From NCBI GenBank assembly GCA_017962085.1, contig JAGCWA010000022.1, positions 1-51,220 on the forward strand: 51,220 bases of DNA, written 5' to 3'. The position numbers and the translations under genes were made by a program. This stretch comes from Paludibacteraceae bacterium. GTDB taxonomy: Bacteria > Bacteroidota > Bacteroidia > Bacteroidales > Paludibacteraceae. Every line of letters starts with the position of its first letter. Position 1 is the first letter of the stretch. Shown piece after piece: positions 24,601-32,239 of the stretch. The notes under the pieces are model-generated. The model did not search any database and was not told the DNA's origin. It worked only from the letters and a program-made list of their open reading frames with translations.

Positions 24601-25699
24601 GCAAAGCGCAGGAAAGATATACGTCAGTGTCGAAGACAACGGTGTCGGCATGAGCCAAGAGACGTTGGAGCAGCTCCGCAACAACGGACACGTGCAGAGC
24701 ACCTTAGGAACACAGGAAGAGAAAGGCTCCGGTCTCGGATTAGGGCTCTGCAAGGATTACCTCAAACGCATCAACGGTGAGATGGAGATCACAAGCAGGC
24801 TCGGACAAGGCACCAAAATCACCATCTCCGTACCAGCATCCGAGCGCAAGGCAGAAGACGCCATCCTGCACAAGGAGGAGAGCGGAGACGAGCATCTGAT
24901 AGACAAAGAACTGCTGGGAGGCAACACCGCCCTGATTGTGGAAGACGACCCACTCATCCGGAAGAACATCCAACACACGTTAGAGCGGCATATGACCGTC
25001 CTTCCGGCCAGCAACGGAGCCGAGGCCCTCGAAATAGCCAAGGAGAACGAACTGGACATCATCCTGAGCGACGTCGAAATGCCAGAGATGAACGGAATAG
25101 AGATGAGCCGCGAGATGGCCAAGATGGACAACCTCTACGGTGTGCCACTCCTCTTCCTGTCCGCCAAGACAGACGAGTCAGACCGACTGATGGGGCTCTT
25201 GACCGGTGCGGTGGACTATATTCCTAAACCATTCAGTTCGAACGAGTTACTCATCAAGATCAATAATATCCTAAGCAACCGCAGAAAGCAACAGATACGC
25301 ATCCTGCAGCAGAATATCAGCACATTATCCACGGGAGGCGAGAATGGTGAGACAAGCAAGGAAGAGGATAAAGAGGAGAAGATGAATCCATTCCTGCAAA
25401 GGATGGTGGACGAGATAGCCAAGAACTACAAGGAGAGCAACTTCTCCATCGAGACCTTGGCAGAGACGCTCAACGTGAGCCAATCAACATTAGCCAGAAA
25501 GATAAAATCCATCACGGGGAAGACCCCGATCGAGATACTCGTCGAGTACAGGTTGAACGCCGCGCTTTCGTTGCTGAAATCAAACGAAGAAGGACTGCAA
25601 ATCAACGAGATAGCCTACGAATGCGGATTCACCGACCCAGCCTATTTCACCCGCAAATTCAAGGAATTCTTCGGTTACACGCCACGCACCGTGAAATAG
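21671..25699 (+). CDS. Hybrid two-component system (HTCS) sensor and AraC-type regulator
   Basis: 1342 residues. The order is that of Bacteroidetes HTCS proteins. A signal peptide is followed by a periplasmic two-component-regulator propeller to about 700 (repeated DSLGHIWVCTDYGLSRF, DRSGRIWFTTDGNGLW, DGDLWIGTQNTGIW), a Y_Y_Y domain (about 700-765) and a transmembrane helix (about 777-797). The cytoplasmic part has a HisKA region with VIAHDLKNP (His near 843), a HATPase (N box RNLITNAVKFTP near 955, GSGLGLGL near 1018), a receiver domain (VEDDP near 1090, phospho-acceptor Asp in LSDVEMP near 1133, Lys near 1185), and an AraC helix-turn-helix (about 1240-1342). Such proteins sense a sugar breakdown product and switch on a neighbouring polysaccharide locus, but no SusC/D or glycosidase gene is adjacent here. 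Confidence 0.95.
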   Translation: MIVKKSFAHILATLVAIMLCMPELWAGTSQRMERMERYSAAEGLSSNMTHGMTEDSLGHIWVCTDYGLSRFDGSRFKRFEKGEYPSILRNDFFCATTQKDGSVLIGSYLGVALKYDANKDTFLYVAPKEFENTYYKQISGFCSNDKGDTYMWTSGGIYLYNKETGRFSSETPIYEMTKDTFICSMYVDPTNRIWVCTYNSLKIIQPDGKLLRRDKLDLGEMYASKVIALDKKHILITCFSNNLIEYVLSDDGQIINSKKIRLPFSNITSVLKDRSGRIWFTTDGNGLWYTDEELTETTNYVNIRPAGYPSDAISKLYCIQETKDGDLWIGTQNTGIWRYKKNRSNLIMSSQDIPFPEKMCSDFIETEDGSIYAVSDGGGLSWISNDLKTFEQIPGKAGENNQNALSIAQDAEGKIWIATWGGGVQIYDPASKSFKQEKFEELKSTLSCFFSVNIMKNNEIWICTGGDGLYVRRTDGHWEKFLLPFGGNEYDMWTYGVTEGTNGTRWIITTRSIWRVNGTNRKPLIADISKQKTHDPICINDAACDKAGNLYVGCDQIILKFSENGEHCDTLNFVPKDNYFSLELLDNGEIIARGNKGIYRIDLKGEQYTIYPYEFHASGTGRFRIHGSIVLRDGRILFGTKEGFIVVNLNQKGEGAKTHHFGVTCETVNSIPYRETNIQQVTDENGSIKEMTVKYGQTDLTFRVDLVNYFPKEIICEYQLEGLSDKWTEVNSDRGINFSFIPSGSYVLHVRNYLSGEEESAEVRDVQITVLPPWWQTIWFKIGTSLLLALLIGTILNLRIRRLKKEQIELQEKVKERTHELDEKNAELRLVLQDKDRLISVIAHDLKNPMFAIVGTLEQLNNKEIEADSEYKRTLRDVHQSAETLQNEMVRLLEWAKAKKEEIECKHEDVNVGNTLQNLGLLLGGLIRSKEQTLDITSHTENCAYVDSRMFNTIIRNLITNAVKFTPKGGRIALSAWQSAGKIYVSVEDNGVGMSQETLEQLRNNGHVQSTLGTQEEKGSGLGLGLCKDYLKRINGEMEITSRLGQGTKITISVPASERKAEDAILHKEESGDEHLIDKELLGGNTALIVEDDPLIRKNIQHTLERHMTVLPASNGAEALEIAKENELDIILSDVEMPEMNGIEMSREMAKMDNLYGVPLLFLSAKTDESDRLMGLLTGAVDYIPKPFSSNELLIKINNILSNRRKQQIRILQQNISTLSTGGENGETSKEEDKEEKMNPFLQRMVDEIAKNYKESNFSIETLAETLNVSQSTLARKIKSITGKTPIEILVEYRLNAALSLLKSNEEGLQINEIAYECGFTDPAYFTRKFKEFFGYTPRTVK

Positions 25700-25791
25700 C
25701 GGTCGAGGCGAGAGCGGGGAGCCATCATGGAAGGGCTAAAAAATCCATGAAATCAATCATCATAAACCACCCTATTTACGACAAAAATTCG

Positions 25792-25799
25792 TAAATTCG
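25792..25799 (+). promoter_or_regulatory. Near-consensus -7 element TAAATTCG for ruvX
   Basis: One mismatch to TAnnTTTG, seven bases before the ATG at 25807. If used, the ruvX mRNA would have a very short leader. Confidence 0.4.
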
Positions 25800-25806
25800 C
25801 GGACGT

Positions 25807-26229
25807 ATGGGTAGGATAATGGCCATAGATTACGGAAGGAAGAGAGTGGGCGTCGCGGTGACCGACCCCTGTCAGATCATTGCGAACGGTTTATGCACCG
25901 TTCCCGCCAACGACATACTCCGTTTCATCGAGGAATACACAAAGAAAGAGACAGTCGAGCTCATCGTGGTGGGGCAACCCAAGACCATGAAAAACGAGCC
26001 GTCAGAGTCGATGAGGTACATCACCCCCTTCGTCAACGCGTTGAAGAAAAGATTGCCGCAGATACCCATCACCATGTACGACGAGCGGTTCACCTCCGTA
26101 TTAGCCCACAAGACCATGCTCGACGGAGGGCTGAAGAAGAAGGACCGGCAAGACAAAGCCCTGGTGGACGAGATAAGCGCCACCATCATCCTGCAATCCT
26201 ACATGGAGAGCAGAAAATTCACAATGTGA
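25807..26229 (+). CDS. ruvX: Putative pre-16S rRNA nuclease / Holliday junction resolvase-like RuvX (YqgF)
   Basis: 140 residues, the normal length. MGRIMAIDYGRKRVGVAVTD contains the catalytic Asp in the family DYGxKRxGVA motif. VVGQPKTMKNEPSE is the second conserved loop (G-x-P), YDERFTSVLA provides the conserved Glu, and DEISATIILQSYM the C-terminal catalytic Asp. The protein has an RNase H-like fold and matures the 5-prime end of 16S rRNA in other bacteria. It precedes def by 24 bases; the two are probably co-transcribed, as in other Bacteroidales. Confidence 0.92.
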   Translation: MGRIMAIDYGRKRVGVAVTDPCQIIANGLCTVPANDILRFIEEYTKKETVELIVVGQPKTMKNEPSESMRYITPFVNALKKRLPQIPITMYDERFTSVLAHKTMLDGGLKKKDRQDKALVDEISATIILQSYMESRKFTM

Positions 26230-26253
26230 GAATAAACAAAACATTATAAAAAA

Positions 26254-26808
26254 ATGATATATCCCATAGTCGTATACGGTTGTCCCGTGTTAAGAGAAGA
26301 GGCGAAAGACATCACGCCGGACTACCCTAACATCAAGCAATTAGCGGAAGATATGTTCGCCACAATGTACAATGCGGAAGGCATTGGGCTTGCGGCGCCA
26401 CAGATCGGTTTATCCATCCGTATGTTCGTCATAGACTTGGAAGTGTTGGCGGAGGACGACCCTCAATTCAAAGGATTCAAGAAAGTGTTCATCAACCCTC
26501 AGATCGTCGAATACGGAGAGGAGATGGAGACGTGCGACGAAGGGTGCCTCAGCCTGCCAGGCATCAGCGAGAGCGTGAAGCGTCCGACCAAGATACGCAT
26601 CCAGTACCTTGACGAGGATATGCAACCGCACGATGAAGTGTACGAGAAATACAAAGCGAGAGTGATTCAGCACGAATACGACCACCTGGAGGGGAAAGTA
26701 TTCATCGACAGGATATCACCCATCAGGCGCCAAATGAACCGAGGCAAGCTGACCAGCATGGTCAACGGTAAGATCAGATGTAGATACAGAATCAAAACAG
26801 TCAAATGA
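26254..26808 (+). CDS. def: Peptide deformylase
   Basis: 184 residues. All three family motifs are present: GIGLAAPQIG (about 45-54), EGCLSLPG with the metal-binding Cys (about 96-103) and QHEYDHLEG with the two metal-binding His and catalytic Glu (about 137-145). It removes the formyl group from new proteins in the cytoplasm. It is 24 bases after ruvX, and its stop overlaps the TPR gene start (ATGA at 26805-26808). Confidence 0.97.
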   Translation: MIYPIVVYGCPVLREEAKDITPDYPNIKQLAEDMFATMYNAEGIGLAAPQIGLSIRMFVIDLEVLAEDDPQFKGFKKVFINPQIVEYGEEMETCDEGCLSLPGISESVKRPTKIRIQYLDEDMQPHDEVYEKYKARVIQHEYDHLEGKVFIDRISPIRRQMNRGKLTSMVNGKIRCRYRIKTVK

Positions 26809-27077
26809 TGCGTTTAGCCGAAATAAAACAGCTCATCATGGAGGAGCGATTCGCAGATGCGGAGGCGCTACTGAAGCAGCACATCGACGAGAACCCGCAC
26901 GATGAGGCCGCACACTTCCTCATGGGCAACCTCTACCGAAAGAGGGAAGACTGGCAAGGTGCGCTGAACGAGTATCAAGCGGCAATAGACATCAACCCCG
27001 AATCGCCCGCCCGCATGGCCTACGACGCCATCCAAGAGGTGCTGGCATTCTACAACAAGGACATGTTTAACCAGTAG
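26805..27077 (+). CDS. Short TPR protein
   Basis: 90 residues. Two tetratricopeptide-like helical pairs are visible: ERFADAEALLKQHIDENPHDEAAHFLMGNLYRKREDWQGALNEYQAAIDINPES, with the A-G-x-x-Y and N-P spacing of TPRs. Translationally coupled to def through a four-base overlap, a pairing also seen in other Bacteroidales. No signal peptide. Role unknown; possibly a helper or scaffold in early protein maturation, which is only inference from the neighbourhood. Confidence 0.8.
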   Translation: MMRLAEIKQLIMEERFADAEALLKQHIDENPHDEAAHFLMGNLYRKREDWQGALNEYQAAIDINPESPARMAYDAIQEVLAFYNKDMFNQ

Positions 27078-27185
27078 TTAAGAGTTAAGAGTTGATAATT
27101 AATTTTTGGCTTGAAGCGGGGCATGCAATAAAGATGATTTAACATTTTTTCCGAAGAGAGACAAGGATATTAATCTCCAAAGGGG

Positions 27186-27193
27186 TAAATTTG
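27186..27193 (+). promoter_or_regulatory. -7 element TAAATTTG that sets the DUF1599 start
   Basis: Exact TAnnTTTG match. It includes the TTG at 27191 that opens the frame, so that TTG is promoter, not start codon. Transcription would begin near 27197, and the first plausible start is the GTG at 27221, preceded by an AG-rich stretch. Confidence 0.6.
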
Positions 27194-27220
27194 CCAAGAC
27201 AAAAGAAAAAAGAGAATAGC

Positions 27221-27760
27221 GTGGAAACAAAAGAGCAATTCGAGACGGTAATCGCTGTATGCAAAGACATCTACAGCAAGAAGTTGCAGGACTACGGCGC
27301 CGCTTGGCGCATCATGCGTCCGGCATCCATCACCGACCAGATATTCATCAAGGCGAACCGAATCCGCACCCTGGAAGTAAAGGGAGAGGCGAAGGTGAAC
27401 GAAGGCATACGTCCGGAGCTCATCGGTATCGTGAACTACGGCATTATGGGAATGATCCAGTTGGAGAAGGGGTATTCGGAGTCATCGGACCTCACGCCAC
27501 AGGAGGCCATCACTCTCTACGACAAGTACATGAAGAAGACCGTCGACTTGATGCTGGCGAAGAACCATGACTACGACGAGGCATGGCGCTCCATGCGCAC
27601 CACCTCCTACACGGACCTCATCCTCATGAAGCTCTACCGCACCAAGCAAATAGAAGACAACCAGAACCAAACGCTCATATCCGAAGGGATAGAGGCGAAC
27701 TACATGGACATGGTGAACTATGCTTTGTTCGGTCTGATAAAAATAGATTTTAAAGACTAA
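27221..27760 (+). CDS. DUF1599 protein
   Basis: 179 residues from the GTG. The protein contains two copies of the DUF1599 unit: CKDIYSKKLQDYGAAWRIMRPASITDQIFIKANRIRTLE and MLAKNHDYDEAWRSMRTTSYTDLILMKLYRTKQIE, each with the D-Y-x-x-A-W-R-x-M-R core. DUF1599 is a Bacteroidetes family of unknown biochemical role; its helical pattern has been noted as similar to all-alpha nucleotide pyrophosphatases, which is a possibility only. It lies just before the DoxX-like and tpiA genes, an order I recognise from other Bacteroidales. GTG start inferred from promoter placement; moderate certainty. Confidence 0.85.
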   Translation: METKEQFETVIAVCKDIYSKKLQDYGAAWRIMRPASITDQIFIKANRIRTLEVKGEAKVNEGIRPELIGIVNYGIMGMIQLEKGYSESSDLTPQEAITLYDKYMKKTVDLMLAKNHDYDEAWRSMRTTSYTDLILMKLYRTKQIEDNQNQTLISEGIEANYMDMVNYALFGLIKIDFKD

Positions 27761-27777
27761 GGGAATAAATATTTTAG

Positions 27778-27785
27778 TAATTTTG
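27778..27785 (+). promoter_or_regulatory. -7 element TAATTTTG five bases before the DoxX-like ATG
   Basis: TAATTTTG at 27778-27785, then GAAGC, then ATG at 27791. The spacing is the same as in the J-protein array and predicts a leaderless or nearly leaderless mRNA. Confidence 0.6.
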
Positions 27786-27790
27786 GAAGC

Positions 27791-29065
27791 ATGAAAGATA
27801 GTGTAAAAAGCAAAATAGTTGTTGCGGCGAGAATCCTATTAGGATTAGTTTTCGTCTTCTCCGGATACGTGAAAGCAGTGGATCCGCTTGGATCGACCTA
27901 CAAAATACAAGACTACATGGCAGCGATGGGCTTGGACTTCTTCGCTCCGATCGCCTTGGTCATCGGTATCGCTTTGGCCGCCTTCGAGTTTCTGATCGGT
28001 GTATGCCTGGTATTAGGCACTAACCTCAAATCCACCTCCATCTTAGCCTTCGTCATGATGTGCTTCATGACCCCGCTCACGCTCTGGATCGCCATAGCGG
28101 ACCCTGTGACGGACTGCGGATGCTTCGGCGACGCATTGGTCATCAGCAATTGGCAGACATTCTGGAAAAACATCGTGCTGCTGGCACTCACCATCTTAGT
28201 CTACAAATGGAAAGAATATAGTCCGAAACTCTTCTCGAACCGCACGGAGTGGTTGATAGCCATCTGCGCCGGCACATTCTCCATACTGCTCTCCATCTAC
28301 TGCTACTTCAACCTGCCGATCATCGACTTCCGCCCTTACAAGAACGGAACCGACATCATAAAGGCAATGGAAGTACCGGAAGGTGCAGAGGAAGATGAAT
28401 TCGAGACAATACTGGTGTACGAGAAGGATGGCGAACAGAAAGAATTCTCCTTGGATAACTATCCGAAAGACGACAACTCATGGACCTTCGTAGACTCGAA
28501 GCACAAATTGATCAAGAAGGGATTCGAACCGCCTATCCATGACTTCACCATGGAACACCCAGACGACGGAGACATCACAGAGGAAGTGTTGAACAAGAAA
28601 GGCTACACCTTCTTGATGGTATGCTACAGGGTAGAGAAAGCGTTGACCAACAAACGGAAGGAGATCAACAACATCTACCAATATGCGCAACAGAACGGAT
28701 ACGACTTCTACTGCATGACCGCCACAGGATTGGAGACCGACGAGATGAAGGAATTCAAGACTGAGATGGGTTACAGCGCAGAGGGTGGCTACCCGATCGT
28801 CAACACGGACGAGATCACGCTGAAGACCATCGTACGGTCCAATCCGGGCTTGGTGTTGTTGAAGGACGGTGTGGTTGTGAACAAATGGAGCAACAAGAAC
28901 TTGCCGAAGTTCGAAAAGTCATTGGATCAATCCGAGATGGGGAAGGTGCAAGAGCCTAACGAATGGGGAATGGTGACGATGTCAGTCTTAGGATTCCTCG
29001 CGGTCCTCGCCCTCGTATTCGCCATAGATTGGATCATATCACGCATCAGCGGAAAAAAGAAATAA
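27791..29065 (+). CDS. DoxX-like membrane protein with thioredoxin-like domain (BT_3928 family)
   Basis: 424 residues. The first 150 residues form a four-helix DoxX-type domain (RILLGLVFVFSGYVKAVDPLGS, with DPVTDCGCFGDAL carrying two adjacent Cys). A further helix at about 153-177 precedes a soluble domain of about 200 residues with a thioredoxin-like pattern (YTFLMVCYRVEKAL ... YPIVNTDEITLKTIVRSNPGLVLLKDGVVVNKW) but no CxxC. The C-terminus is another transmembrane helix (VTMSVLGFLAVLALVFAIDWII). The same protein adjoins tpiA in other Bacteroidales. A role in membrane redox chemistry is a reasonable guess from the paired cysteines and fold. Confidence 0.88.
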   Translation: MKDSVKSKIVVAARILLGLVFVFSGYVKAVDPLGSTYKIQDYMAAMGLDFFAPIALVIGIALAAFEFLIGVCLVLGTNLKSTSILAFVMMCFMTPLTLWIAIADPVTDCGCFGDALVISNWQTFWKNIVLLALTILVYKWKEYSPKLFSNRTEWLIAICAGTFSILLSIYCYFNLPIIDFRPYKNGTDIIKAMEVPEGAEEDEFETILVYEKDGEQKEFSLDNYPKDDNSWTFVDSKHKLIKKGFEPPIHDFTMEHPDDGDITEEVLNKKGYTFLMVCYRVEKALTNKRKEINNIYQYAQQNGYDFYCMTATGLETDEMKEFKTEMGYSAEGGYPIVNTDEITLKTIVRSNPGLVLLKDGVVVNKWSNKNLPKFEKSLDQSEMGKVQEPNEWGMVTMSVLGFLAVLALVFAIDWIISRISGKKK

Positions 29066-29099
29066 TACAACATTAACATAATCATTTAAATTCATTACA

Positions 29100-29855
29100 A
29101 TGAGAAAGAATATCGTTGCAGGAAACTGGAAAATGAACAAGACACTCCAAGAGGGTCTTGAGTTGGCAAAGGGCTTGGACGCCGCTTTGAAGGGTAAGAA
29201 ACTGAATTGCGATGTCATCATCGGCACTCCATTCATCCACTTGGCAAGCGTAGCCGCAGCCATCGACACCAAGGTGATCGCGGTTTCCGCTGAGAACTGT
29301 GCAGACAAAGAGTCTGGCGCATTCACTGGTGAGGTTTCCGCCGCTATGGTTAAGTCAACAGGTGCTGAGTACGTTATCTTGGGACACTCAGAGCGTCGTG
29401 AGTACTACCACGAGACTCCAGAGATCTTGAAGGAGAAAGTCCTCTTGGCTTTGAAGAACGGTTTGAAGGTTATCTTCTGCATCGGCGAGAGCTTGGCAGA
29501 GCGTGAGGCTAACAAGCAAAACGCAGTCGTTAAGGCTGAGTTGGAGGGTTCTGTATTCAACTTGTCAGCTGAGGATTTCGCTAAGATCACTATCGCATAC
29601 GAGCCAATCTGGGCCATCGGAACAGGCAAGACCGCTACGGCTGACCAAGCTGAGGAGATCCACGCTTACATCCGTTCTTGCGTAGCTGACAAATATGGCA
29701 AGGAAGTTGCTGAGAACACTTCTATCCTTTACGGTGGTTCTTGCAAGGCTTCTAACGCTCCTGAGTTGTTCGCTAAGCCAGACATCGACGGTGGTTTGAT
29801 CGGTGGCGCTTCTTTGAAGGTTGAGGATTTCTGCGGCATCATCAACGCATTCTGA
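29100..29855 (+). CDS. tpiA: Triose-phosphate isomerase
   Basis: 251 residues. [15 protein letters not shown] carries the substrate-binding Asn and Lys, LGHSERR the catalytic His (about residue 95), [15 protein letters not shown] the catalytic Glu and loop 6 (about 167-177), and [12 protein letters not shown] and [10 protein letters not shown] the phosphate-binding loops. It interconverts dihydroxyacetone phosphate and glyceraldehyde 3-phosphate in glycolysis. Codon use is markedly biased towards a few highly expressed codons. It lies 34 bases after the DoxX-like gene and is followed by a strong terminator. Confidence 0.98.
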   Translation: MRKNIVAGNWKMNKTLQEGLELAKGLDAALKGKKLNCDVIIGTPFIHLASVAAAIDTKVIAVSAENCADKESGAFTGEVSAAMVKSTGAEYVILGHSERREYYHETPEILKEKVLLALKNGLKVIFCIGESLAEREANKQNAVVKAELEGSVFNLSAEDFAKITIAYEPIWAIGTGKTATADQAEEIHAYIRSCVADKYGKEVAENTSILYGGSCKASNAPELFAKPDIDGGLIGGASLKVEDFCGIINAF

Positions 29856-29883
29856 TTCTAACCTATCAAATGATCATAACGGG

Positions 29884-29913
29884 AAAGGGTGGACATATTG
29901 TCCGCCCTTTTTT
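29884..29913 (+). terminator. Intrinsic terminator of tpiA
   Basis: Stem GGGTGGACA with TGTCCGCCC (one G-T pair), loop TAT, then six T. It is about 28 bases after the tpiA stop. Confidence 0.85.
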
Positions 29914-30007
29914 CGTCATAATTTCCATAGGGCGTTGCCCTAGGCTATATATGTTATGCCCTTTCAGGGCTGGAATGTGCGCATCGTGCATAGATACGCT
30001 CTCCTCA

Positions 30008-30036
30008 ATCGATTTCGTCGAACTATCGGTTCATTA
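30008..30036. repeat. Dispersed short repeat, diverged copy
   Basis: Resembles the consensus AATTGACnnCGTCGAACT with nnCGTTTC following; here TTTCGTCGAACTATCGGTTC. The flanking 29920-30060 resembles other non-coding repeat-rich spacers (GGGCGTTGCCCTAGG, GCCCTTTCAGGGC). Confidence 0.5.
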
Positions 30037-30074
30037 CCCACAACTGTATTCCCACGAACACCACCCTAATTCTT

Positions 30075-30106
30075 AATTGACTTCGTCGAACTGACGTTTC
30101 AAAATT
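30075..30106. repeat. Dispersed short repeat copy
   Basis: Good copy: AATTGACTTCGTCGAACT then GACGTTTCAAAATT. It adjoins the stop of the BspA-like gene. The closest relatives in the window are at 50539-50570 and 50750-50780. Confidence 0.65.
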
Positions 30107-30107
30107 C

Positions 30108-32216
30108 TTAATTCTTAATTCTCCAACCCTCCGGCACCCCGCTCATCCCCTCATCATCCGGGAGCGTCTCAGGGCAGACGAAGGTGCCCTCCTCCCCCAC
30201 ACCATCCAACCAACCGCTCGTGGCGGCAGAAAAGGTGGGGTCCAACCAACTATTGAAATGAACCTTCAGGTACTTTAGGCTGGTACAACCACGGAACATT
30301 CCCTTGTAGCAATCCTCCGCCAAGGAGACGGCTAGCAACTCAGGCGCCCGCTCCAATGCGACACACCCCGCAAACATACCCACACAGCAACCCGTGTTCA
30401 CCTTTTCGGCAGGAATCGAGGGCGCAACGGAAAGACGCACGCACCCATCGAACATATTCGCATAGCAATAAGGTCTCAGAACCTTGGCAGGAAGAGCTGG
30501 AGCCTCCGTCAGCGACACACAGCCCCGGAATAGGCTACTATAGCATCCATCCGCCAGTTCCATCGCTGGCAACAACGGAGCGCGATGCAACGACTCACAC
30601 CCTTCAAACATGCCCTGGTAGCACCGATCCCGCATCACGGTGGCAGGCAAGACAGGCGCCTCCTCCAAACCCGGACACTCAGAGAACATAAAGGCATAGC
30701 AACCAGGGGACAAGTTCCGCACAGGCAGTGAAGCGACCCGTTTTATCGAACGACACTTTGAGAACATATATTGATAACAATCCTCCGCCAAGGTCCTGGC
30801 AGGAAGTTCAGGCACCTCGGTCAAACCCGAACCCGAGAACATCCCGGCATAGCAACGCTCCACCAACGTGTCGGCAGGCAGCGCAGGCGCACGCTTCAAC
30901 TGCGTACAGGAGCGAAACATATACGCATAACAGTCATTCGCCAATGTCATGGCAGGAAGTTCTGGCGCCTCGGTCAGACCCGACCCCGAGAACATCCCAG
31001 CATAGCAACGCTCCGCCAACGCGACGGCATGCAAGACAGGCGCACGCTTCAAACGCATACATGAGCGAAACATATCCGCATAGCAGGCATCCGCCAATGT
31101 CTTGGCAGGAAGTTCAGGCGCCTCGATCAAACCCGAACCCGAGAACATCTCAGCATAGCAACGCTCCGCCAGCGTATCGGCAGGCAAGATAGGTGCACGC
31201 TTCAAACGTGTACAATCGTCGAACATCTTTGCATAGCATTCATCCGCCAAACGGACAGAAGGCAAGGAAGGTGCCTTCCGCAAGCTATGGCACATCGAGA
31301 ACATGGAATTGTAGCACCCCTTCGCCATCGTCTCGGCAGGGAGATTCCCCACCCTCTTCAGGCGGAAACATCCGGTGAACATATCCCCATAGCAATAGGA
31401 GGCCAAAGAGCGTGCGGGAAGATCGGGAGTCCTCTTCAGCGACGAGCACCCGGCGAACATACGGTAATAGCAATAGTCCGCCATCCTCTCCGCCGGCAAG
31501 CGTGGCGCTCGTCGCAACCCCTTGCAGCCGAAGAACATATCCATGTAGCACCCCACGCCCAACTCGGTGGCCGGCAGTGCGGGAGGCTCGGACAAACCCA
31601 CACAATCCTTGAACATATTCGCATAACAACCGTCAGTCACGTTCAGCGCAGGCAATGCGGGGGCTTTGGTCAACTCCTTGCAGCCAAAGAACATGTGAGA
31701 GTAGCATCCTTTGGTCAACGTCGTGGCAGGCAAGCGTGGCGCACGGCGCAAGCCTTCGCAATGGTCGAATAGGCGGTAAAAGCAATATTCGGAAGGAATC
31801 TCCGCACAGGCGGCATCCCCACACAGCAGGCTCATCACGTCTCCGTCCGCATAGACCCTCCCCTCTATCACGAAAGCGGTATAACGGTTCTCCCGATCAC
31901 CCCTATCACTCTTCAGGACAAAGGAGAGCCCCTTCGGATTATTCCCCTTGAAGCAGACCGATTCACCCGCATGCTGCAGTTCGATCAGCTCCGACATAAC
32001 ATTCACCGTATCCCCGTCCTCCTTCGGATGGAAGCGCAGAGGCGACCATGAGGCTCCCCCGTCACGGGAGTACTCCAAGGAGGTATGATTGCCCGCACAG
32101 GCGGCGACAGAGATCATCACCCCATCCTCCACAGCCGTAAGGCGAAGAGGCTCCGCCGCCCTGCCCATCGAAGCAAGGAGTGAGAGAAGAAGGAGGAAGA
32201 AAGAGAAACGTTTCAT
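30108..32216 (-). CDS. Secreted BspA-like repeat protein with 20 CY..MF..C units
   Basis: 702 residues. Signal peptide MKRFSFFLLLLSLLASMGRAA, then an N-terminal domain of about 120 residues, then 20 tandem units of 25-26 residues following C-Y-x-x-M-F-x-x-C-x-x-L-x-x-A-P-x-L-P-A-x-x-L-A, ending with a short C-terminal tail (FVCPETLPDDEGMSGVPEGWRIKN). The unit is a BspA-like leucine-rich repeat of the kind with the MF..C.L.. core. Units 9-14 are a younger expansion that alternates 25- and 26-residue types. It starts 23 bases after the stop of the last J-domain gene and has no clear promoter, so is probably co-transcribed with it. Expected to be surface-exposed and adhesive or protein-binding. 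Confidence 0.88.
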   Translation of the reverse strand: MKRFSFFLLLLSLLASMGRAAEPLRLTAVEDGVMISVAACAGNHTSLEYSRDGGASWSPLRFHPKEDGDTVNVMSELIELQHAGESVCFKGNNPKGLSFVLKSDRGDRENRYTAFVIEGRVYADGDVMSLLCGDAACAEIPSEYCFYRLFDHCEGLRRAPRLPATTLTKGCYSHMFFGCKELTKAPALPALNVTDGCYANMFKDCVGLSEPPALPATELGVGCYMDMFFGCKGLRRAPRLPAERMADYCYYRMFAGCSSLKRTPDLPARSLASYCYGDMFTGCFRLKRVGNLPAETMAKGCYNSMFSMCHSLRKAPSLPSVRLADECYAKMFDDCTRLKRAPILPADTLAERCYAEMFSGSGLIEAPELPAKTLADACYADMFRSCMRLKRAPVLHAVALAERCYAGMFSGSGLTEAPELPAMTLANDCYAYMFRSCTQLKRAPALPADTLVERCYAGMFSGSGLTEVPELPARTLAEDCYQYMFSKCRSIKRVASLPVRNLSPGCYAFMFSECPGLEEAPVLPATVMRDRCYQGMFEGCESLHRAPLLPAMELADGCYSSLFRGCVSLTEAPALPAKVLRPYCYANMFDGCVRLSVAPSIPAEKVNTGCCVGMFAGCVALERAPELLAVSLAEDCYKGMFRGCTSLKYLKVHFNSWLDPTFSAATSGWLDGVGEEGTFVCPETLPDDEGMSGVPEGWRIKN

Positions 32217-32239
32217 ATAGACAATTTAAATTAAGACGA

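Noticed and set aside
21671-25699. A polysaccharide utilisation locus around the HTCS gene
   Set aside because: No SusC, SusD, sulfatase or glycosidase gene is adjacent; the only glycosidase (GH16) is 24 kb away.
30108-32216. Evenly spaced repeats of about 76 bp that could be mistaken for a CRISPR array
   Set aside because: The period is coding (25-26 codons), units vary in a protein-like manner and no cas gene is present.
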